A DNA stretch of 10,078 bases from Clostridia bacterium (GTDB lineage: Bacteria > Bacillota_A > Clostridia > Oscillospirales > SIG627). Position 1 is the first letter of the stretch. Every line of letters starts with the position of its first letter. The translations under genes and the position numbers were made by a program. Where the stretch lies: NCBI GenBank assembly GCA_017508505.1, contig JAFVYT010000221.1, positions 1 to 10,078 on the forward strand. The letters run 5' to 3'. Below are positions 5,676-10,078 of the stretch, piece by piece. The notes below the pieces were generated by a model. The model worked only from the letters and a program-made list of their open reading frames with translations, had not been told where the DNA came from and ran no database searches.

Positions 5676-7370
5676 ATGGCAAAAAAGTATAAGGTGCTTC
5701 CTCTGAATGAGGTATCCAAGATCGATCGAATTTTAGACATCATCACCCAAGCGGAGGAGGCGTGTCCCGACAAGGTTGCATACAAGTACAAAAACGCAAA
5801 GCAGGAGCTGTGCGAGGCCACCTTCCGTCAGTTTGGACGCGACGTGAGGGCGCTGGGCAGTGCTTTGGCAGAGCTCGGCTTGGACGGGGAGCATCTTGCC
5901 TGTGTTGCGGATAACAGCTACAACTGGATCAACGTATACCTGACCGTTCTTTGCTCCCGAGGGGTGTATCTGCCCGTGGACAAGCTCCTGCCTCCTGACG
6001 ATATGATGTACGTTCTCACCTCCGGAGATGCGAAGGTGATTTTCTACTCCAAGCAGTTTGAAAAGCTCTTCCGTGAGAGAAGAGCGGAGCTTTCCGAGGT
6101 GAAATATTTCATCGGCTTTGACCGTGAGGAAAACGACGGTGAATTTCTCTCCTTTACCGCTCTCAAGGCCCGCGGCGAAGCCCTTTTGGACGAGGGGTAC
6201 GAGGAATATACGTCCAATATGGCCGCCTCCGATCCCGAAAAGATGAAGCTTTTGGTTTACACCTCCGGTACCACCGGCGTGGCCAAGGGTGTAATGCTGT
6301 CCGAGAAGAATCTGGTCAAGGAGGTTTACCACGGCCTGCAGGTGGCGGACATTCTCACGGTGGGACTTTCTGTTCTGCCTTATCACCACACCTATGAGGC
6401 GGTGGTGGGGCTTTTGGTGTATCTGCATCGCCACGCAACCACCTGCATCAACGATTCCCTTGCGGCGATTCTGAAGAATCTGAAGCTGTATCAGCCTGAC
6501 TTTATTTATCTGGTTCCCGCCTTTTTGGAGTTGTTCTACAAAAAGATCCGCGCTACCATGGAGGAGAGAGGCAAGTGGGGTACCTTCCAAAAGGGTGCCA
6601 AGATCTCCAAGCTTCTATTGAAATTGGGCATCGACGTGAGAAGAAAGCTCTTTGCGGAGCTCCATGAGACCTTCGGCGGCAAGCTGAAATTGATGGTCGT
6701 GGGTGCGGCACCGCTTCGCTCCGAGGTCATTCAGTTCTTTGAGACGGTGGGCATCACCGTATGCCAGGGCTACGGCATCACCGAGTGCTCTCCTCTGGTC
6801 AGCGTGAACCGCAACAACAAGTATGCAGACCCCGAGACGGTGGGGATGCCCTTGCCCTGCCTTGAGGTGAGGATCGACAAGCCCGGCGAAGACGGCAAGG
6901 GCGAGATCTGCGTCAAGGGTGAAACCGTAATGCTCGGCTACTACAAGAATCCTGAGGCTACCGCCGCCGTGATGGAGGACGGCTGGTTCCACACGGGAGA
7001 TCTGGGGGTCATCGACCAAAGAGGATACCTTTCTATCACGGGACGCTGCAAGAACCTGATCGTTCTGGACAACGGTAAGAACGTATATCCCGAGGAATTG
7101 GAAAACTATATTATGAACGTGCCCTACATCGCAGAGGTGGTGGTGCGCGGCGTGAAGGACGAGAAGGAAAAGACTGTCATTCTCGCGGAGGTCTTTCTTT
7201 CCAAGGACAAGGTCAAGGAGCTGGGCGTGACTCCGGACGAGGCCAAGATCCTCGCCGACATTCGTGCCTTGACCGAGCATCTGCCCTCGTATAAGTACGT
7301 GACCCGCATTAAGATCCGCGATACGGAATTCGAGAAGACCACCACAAAGAAGATCAGAAGAAACGCTTGA
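5676..7370 (+). CDS. Long-chain fatty acid--CoA ligase (AMP-forming acyl-CoA synthetase)
   Basis: This 564-residue protein is complete for the ANL adenylate-forming superfamily. Motifs appear in order: the ATP phosphate-binding loop YTSGTTGVAKG (195-205), VVGAAPL, the adenine-binding QGYGITECSP (364-373), GWFHTGD (436-442), the hinge GRCKNLIVLDNGKNVYPEE starting at 456, and a C-terminal lysine motif TTTKKIRR where Lys559 is the likely catalytic residue. The usual Gly before that Lys is replaced by Lys. It should activate fatty acids with ATP and CoA at the membrane-cytoplasm interface for lipid synthesis or recycling. The overall pattern, including the G-[YW]-[GK]-x-TE core, fits long-chain FadD-like enzymes; exact chain length is not predictable. 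It stands alone between its own promoter and a strong terminator, with symmetric operator-like sites at the promoter. Confidence 0.92.
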   Translation: MAKKYKVLPLNEVSKIDRILDIITQAEEACPDKVAYKYKNAKQELCEATFRQFGRDVRALGSALAELGLDGEHLACVADNSYNWINVYLTVLCSRGVYLPVDKLLPPDDMMYVLTSGDAKVIFYSKQFEKLFRERRAELSEVKYFIGFDREENDGEFLSFTALKARGEALLDEGYEEYTSNMAASDPEKMKLLVYTSGTTGVAKGVMLSEKNLVKEVYHGLQVADILTVGLSVLPYHHTYEAVVGLLVYLHRHATTCINDSLAAILKNLKLYQPDFIYLVPAFLELFYKKIRATMEERGKWGTFQKGAKISKLLLKLGIDVRRKLFAELHETFGGKLKLMVVGAAPLRSEVIQFFETVGITVCQGYGITECSPLVSVNRNNKYADPETVGMPLPCLEVRIDKPGEDGKGEICVKGETVMLGYYKNPEATAAVMEDGWFHTGDLGVIDQRGYLSITGRCKNLIVLDNGKNVYPEELENYIMNVPYIAEVVVRGVKDEKEKTVILAEVFLSKDKVKELGVTPDEAKILADIRALTEHLPSYKYVTRIKIRDTEFEKTTTKKIRRNA

Positions 7371-7394
7371 TCGATGCCATAGAATACAAGGTAA

Positions 7395-7424
7395 GGGCCG
7401 ATCCCCTCGGGGATCGGCCCTTTT
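7395..7424 (+). terminator. Strong terminator after the acyl-CoA synthetase gene
   Basis: GGGCCGATCCCC (7395-7406) and GGGGATCGGCCC (7409-7420) form a 12-base GC-rich stem with an almost absent loop, followed by TTTT. It separates the acyl-CoA synthetase gene from the rnf operon. Confidence 0.85.
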
Positions 7425-7471
7425 GGCGCCCGGGCGAAGGACGCACGCTCCTTTTGCGATAAAAAAGGGGA

Positions 7472-7500
7472 TTGAAAAGAATAGGAAAAAATGCTATACT
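7472..7500 (+). promoter_or_regulatory. Promoter of the rnf operon
   Basis: TTGAAA (7472-7477), a 17-base spacer and TATACT (7495-7500) form a sigma-A promoter. A 9-base direct repeat AGAATAGGA occurs in the spacer (7478-7486) and again 30 bases later (7508-7516), just after the expected start. Confidence 0.75.
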
Positions 7501-7521
7501 GTAAAATAGAATAGGATTCCG

Positions 7522-7538
7522 TTCGGGCTCGGCCCGAA
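7522..7538 (+). other. Leader hairpin ahead of rnfC
   Basis: TTCGGGC (7522-7528) and GCCCGAA (7532-7538) form a seven-base stem with loop TCG in the rnf leader, only a few bases before the AAAGGAG ribosome site. It has no T tract, so it is not a terminator. It may stabilise the mRNA or affect translation of rnfC. Confidence 0.45.
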
Positions 7539-7560
7539 AAAGGAAAGGAGAAAAGCGAAG

Positions 7561-8877
7561 ATGGCATTTTCGTTTCGCGGGGGACTTTCTCTGGATGGGC
7601 GAAAGCTCACCGCAGGAGAGCCCATTCAAACGATGCCCGCACCGAACCTTGTGACGATCCCTCTTTTGCAGAATAAGTCGGAGCCGGCGGTGCCGGAGGT
7701 CGCGGTGGGAGAGCGTGTTCTCAAGGGACAGCGCATTGCCGCCACGTCCGATGGGCAAAGCGTATACCATGCCAGCGTTTCCGGTAAGGTGCTTTCCGTT
7801 TCCCGTGTGATGACCACCCTCGGAGAGAGCGAGGCCATTGTGCTGGAAAACGACCATAAGGATGAGATCTGCCCCTCGGTGCAGCCCTTTTCCAAGCCCA
7901 TCGGAAAGGCAGAGCCGGAGGAATTGATTGCCCATATTCGTGCCAAGGGCATTGCGGGGATGGGAGGGAAGGCGTTCCCCACCGCGCAAAAGCTGGAGGC
8001 CGCAAGGGGCAAGGCGACGCGCATCGTGATCAACTGTGCGGAGAGCGAGCCGTATCTGACCTCCGACCATCGCCTGCTTTTGGAAAAGACGGCAGAGGTG
8101 GTTGCGGGGGTGAAGATCCTACTGCGTGCTACGGGATGTGAAAGGGCGATCTTTGCCCTGGAGAGCAACAAGGAAAACGCAGTGCCCGCATTGCAAAGGG
8201 TGTTCGGGAAGAGTCCGAGCTTTGCGGTGGCCGTTTGTCGTACCAAATACCCCCAAGGGGATGAGAAGCACCTGGTGAGCGCCTTGACGGGAAGTGAGAT
8301 CCCTGCAGGGATGCTCCCCATCGATATGGGTCTTGTGATTTTCAACGTAGAGACCTGCTACGCGGTGTACCGTGCCTTCGTTACGGGGATGCCTGCAGTG
8401 GAAAGGCTTGTGACCGTGAGTGGGGACTGCATCAAGACTCCCTCCAACCTGATCGTGCCGATCGGGACGGCCTTTGCCGACGTGATCCAAAACTGCGGCG
8501 GAACGGTTTGCACCCCTGACAGGATCCTTTCGGGCGGGCCGATGATGGGGGAGGCCGTCCCGGAGGACAGCGTTCCCGTGACCAAGTGCGTCAGCGCGGT
8601 GATCGCCCTTCGGGTGCCTGACTACCGAGAGGAAAACTGCATCCGCTGCGGACGGTGCTCCCGTCTTTGTCCCATCCGTCTGATGCCGATGGAGCTTTAT
8701 GACGCGGTGAAGAGGAACAAAGAAAAAAAAGCCCTCGCCTACAGCATCGAGGCCTGCAGCGAGTGCGGCCTTTGCACTTATATTTGCCCTGCACGCCTCC
8801 CCTTGACCGAGACCATTCGGGAGGGGAAGGGGCTCTTTGACCCGAGTCGGAAAGGAGAAGAGGATGGCACAAAATAA
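7561..8877 (+). CDS. rnfC: Rnf electron transport complex subunit C (RnfC)
   Basis: RnfC is the peripheral subunit that exchanges electrons with NAD in the ion-pumping ferredoxin:NAD oxidoreductase. The 438-residue protein has the usual layout: N-terminal FRGGLSLDGRK and barrel-sandwich segment (HASVSGKV), a NuoF-like Rossmann domain, SGGPMMG, and two C-terminal [4Fe-4S] motifs with Cys360/363/366/370 and Cys399/402/405/409. Several places differ from the common pattern: GMGGKAFPT (133-141) instead of the usual GGAGFPT, and CAESEPY (159-165) where AECEPY is usual. Translation starts at ATG 7561 behind AAAGGAG. Its end overlaps the rnfD start by 14 bases, showing translational coupling. The family is clear; whether nucleotide binding is normal in this variant is uncertain. 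Confidence 0.92.
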   Translation: MAFSFRGGLSLDGRKLTAGEPIQTMPAPNLVTIPLLQNKSEPAVPEVAVGERVLKGQRIAATSDGQSVYHASVSGKVLSVSRVMTTLGESEAIVLENDHKDEICPSVQPFSKPIGKAEPEELIAHIRAKGIAGMGGKAFPTAQKLEAARGKATRIVINCAESEPYLTSDHRLLLEKTAEVVAGVKILLRATGCERAIFALESNKENAVPALQRVFGKSPSFAVAVCRTKYPQGDEKHLVSALTGSEIPAGMLPIDMGLVIFNVETCYAVYRAFVTGMPAVERLVTVSGDCIKTPSNLIVPIGTAFADVIQNCGGTVCTPDRILSGGPMMGEAVPEDSVPVTKCVSAVIALRVPDYREENCIRCGRCSRLCPIRLMPMELYDAVKRNKEKKALAYSIEACSECGLCTYICPARLPLTETIREGKGLFDPSRKGEEDGTK

Positions 8878-9922
8878 ATCCCTTCGCGGCCCTTACCTTC
8901 GCACGGAGGAGGGGAGCCGCGCCGTGATGGCGGATATGCTCATTGCCCTGTCCCCCTCGCTGGTTTGGGGCATCTACGTATTCGGGCCTCGGGCCTTTGT
9001 GATTCTGGCGCTTTCCCTGCTTTCCTTCGGCCTTTTGGAATGGGGGATGAAGAGCCTTTTGAAGTGTCGCGGTGGGCTTGAGGATCTTTCGGTCTTCGTG
9101 GGAGCGTCCATCTTTGCCATGGCTCTGCCTGCGGGGGTCTCCCTTTGGATCATTCCCTTGGGGGCGCTTCTTGCGGTGGTGGTCTTCGGGCACCTGACCC
9201 GTCCCTTCACACGGCACTTTCTCAATTCCGTTCTGGCATCCCTTTCGATTTTATATTTGGCCTTTCCCGGGGCGACGGTACGACTCGTTCAGCCCTTTGT
9301 GCATCTGCCTGCCTTCTCCGTGACTCCCGTTATCCAGTCGGACGCGGCGGTGGAGGTGGGAGTCCTTTCCCTTTTGAAGGGTGGGGACATTCCCGCGGAT
9401 GCGGACCTGACGCATTTTCTTGCGGGAGTGACCCCCGGAGGCATCGGATCCGTTTCCGTTTTGCTTTTGGTTACGGGAGGTCTTTATCTCTTTGTGCGAC
9501 GGGTGATCTCCTGGCAGGTGCCTCTTTGCTTTGCCTTTTCTGCGGCGGCGCTTTTTTACCTCTTTTCTCCCGCGGAGGATGCGGGGCTTTGGATGCTGTA
9601 TCAGATCTTTTCCGGGGGGATTCCTCTGGCGTTGATCTTCTTCGGGAACGATCCGGATTCCACCCCCGTGACTCGCACGGGAAAGGTGATCTTCGGAATT
9701 TTGTGCGGTGTCTTGACGGCGCTGTTTCGTCTGGGAACCCCCTTGGTGGAGGGAGTGGGCTTTGCGGTGATACTGGCTTCGCTCCTGTCTCGCCCTCTGG
9801 ACATCCTGTTCCGTCCCAGAGTTTACGGAAAAAAGCGGGATCTGTGGCGGATTCTTTCCGAGATCTCCGAGAGAATCAAGGGGCTGGGCACAAAGCTGCC
9901 AAAAAAGGAAAAGGACGCTTAA
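8864..9922 (+). CDS. rnfD: Rnf electron transport complex subunit D (RnfD), divergent
   Basis: This 352-residue integral membrane protein belongs to the NqrB/RnfD family, with about nine hydrophobic helices and a cytoplasmic Lys-rich tail. Family traits include the start SLRGPYLRTEEGSRAVMADM, the segment TPGGIGSVSVLLLVTGGLYL followed by RRVISWQVP, and the late NDPDSTPVTRTGK loop. The ATG at 8864 was chosen for AAAGGAG six bases upstream; an in-frame start at 8837 would lie before that site. In other RnfD proteins a Thr in a (S/T)-(G/S)-A-T motif carries covalent FMN. The aligned segment here reads SDAAVEVGVLSLLKGG (159-174) and has no such Thr. The usual N-P-A after helix four is also changed (HFLNSVLAS). 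It follows rnfC in an overlapping operon; rnfG, E, A and B would be expected further right. Confidence 0.88.
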   Translation: MAQNKSLRGPYLRTEEGSRAVMADMLIALSPSLVWGIYVFGPRAFVILALSLLSFGLLEWGMKSLLKCRGGLEDLSVFVGASIFAMALPAGVSLWIIPLGALLAVVVFGHLTRPFTRHFLNSVLASLSILYLAFPGATVRLVQPFVHLPAFSVTPVIQSDAAVEVGVLSLLKGGDIPADADLTHFLAGVTPGGIGSVSVLLLVTGGLYLFVRRVISWQVPLCFAFSAAALFYLFSPAEDAGLWMLYQIFSGGIPLALIFFGNDPDSTPVTRTGKVIFGILCGVLTALFRLGTPLVEGVGFAVILASLLSRPLDILFRPRVYGKKRDLWRILSEISERIKGLGTKLPKKEKDA

Positions 9923-9923
9923 A

Positions 9924-9941
9924 AAAAGACCGGAGTCTTTT
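9924..9941 (+). terminator. Terminator-like hairpin directly after rnfD
   Basis: AAAAGAC (9924-9930) pairs with GTCTTTT (9935-9941) around CGGA, beginning one base after the rnfD stop. The T tract is part of the stem and only four bases long, so termination is probably partial. Confidence 0.45.
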
Positions 9942-9942
9942 A

Positions 9943-9969
9943 GCGTGTTATCCTTAACGGAGAACACGC
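9943..9969 (+). repeat. Second hairpin after rnfD
   Basis: GCGTGTT (9943-9949) pairs with AACACGC (9963-9969), with an inner TCC/GGA pair around TTAAC. There is no T run after it. It lies between the terminator-like hairpin and the inverted-repeat element, and may be an mRNA-stabilising structure. Confidence 0.5.
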
Positions 9970-9971
9970 AG

Positions 9972-10068
9972 TCAAATCCGTCTTCGACGGGTGAAATCCA
10001 CCTCCGGTGGATGAAATCGCGTTTGCGATGAAATCCTGCTTCGCAGGGTTGTATTTAGACGGATTTGA
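9972..10068. repeat. MITE-like hairpin array with 12-base terminal inverted repeats
   Basis: TCAAATCCGTCT (9972-9983) and AGACGGATTTGA (10057-10068) are perfect inverted repeats enclosing a non-coding core. Inside are four small hairpins: CCGTC-TTC-GACGG (9978-9990), ATCCACC-TCC-GGTGGAT (9996-10012), ATCGC-GTTT-GCGAT (10016-10029) and CCTGC-TTC-GCAGG (10035-10047). They are separated by TGAAATC, which appears three times. The stems differ in sequence while the connectors are conserved. GATTTCATC at 10067-10075 is the same connector inverted, so the element or another copy may continue beyond the right edge. There is no coding capacity. It resembles small dispersed palindromic elements of bacteria, but I cannot name the family. 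Confidence 0.7.
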
Positions 10069-10078
10069 TTTCATCCGA

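Noticed and set aside
5733..6590. Minus-strand open frame of 285 codons inside the acyl-CoA synthetase gene
   Set aside because: The plus strand encodes all expected adenylate-forming motifs; the opposite frame shows no recognisable domain.
9338..9385. Frameshift as explanation for the missing RnfD flavin motif
   Set aside because: Family-like sequence continues in the same frame on both sides, and the aligned L-x-L-L-K follows directly, so no frame change is needed.
9251..9967. Minus-strand open frame of 238 codons opposite rnfD
   Set aside because: It is antisense to a clear membrane protein gene and is rich in Arg, Gln and His without domain features.
9978..10047. CRISPR-like array
   Set aside because: The repeated connector is only about seven bases, spacing is 17-20 bases and the intervening units are palindromes, so it does not have the repeat and spacer sizes of a CRISPR array.

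Overview
The window looks like the chromosome of a Bacillota/Clostridia member. Support for this comes from strong AAGGAG-type ribosome binding sites, sigma-A style promoters with 17-base spacers, a DUF1836 regulator, a ComF-family protein and an Rnf-type rnfC-rnfD pair. Two compositions are visible: the left part (about 1-2700) is clearly AT-richer, while most of the sequence right of the tRNA genes is GC-richer.

Left region, all on the minus strand. A short operon starts from a promoter near 2588-2616. Its first gene encodes a membrane-anchored helix-turn-helix protein. The second, overlapping gene encodes a CE15-like alpha/beta hydrolase. The third encodes a substrate-binding lipoprotein of the iron/cobalamin-type ABC family, which runs off the left edge. 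Repeated sequence elements crowd the promoter. This block ends beside the 3' ends of two minus-strand tRNA genes (Leu-UAA, then initiator Met-CAU), transcribed from a consensus promoter and followed by hairpins. The initiator tRNA has an irregular T-stem. Together with the composition change, this suggests, without proving it, that the left block is an island inserted at the tRNA.

Middle region. A comF-like gene and a lipoprotein of unknown function lie on the plus strand, each with its own promoter. A fully palindromic terminator is shared with a convergent DUF1836 gene. That gene is divergent from a long-chain acyl-CoA synthetase, and the space between them is dense with promoters and symmetric or repeated sites.

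Right region. After a strong terminator, an operon begins with rnfC and rnfD, subunits of the membrane ferredoxin:NAD oxidoreductase. Both are recognisable but divergent. RnfD lacks the usual covalent flavin attachment motif, and several rnfC positions differ from the common pattern. The expected rnfG does not start in the remaining 150 bases. Those bases hold hairpins and a structured repeat with 12-base terminal inverted repeats enclosing a series of small hairpins separated by TGAAATC. This is the most unusual non-coding structure in the window.
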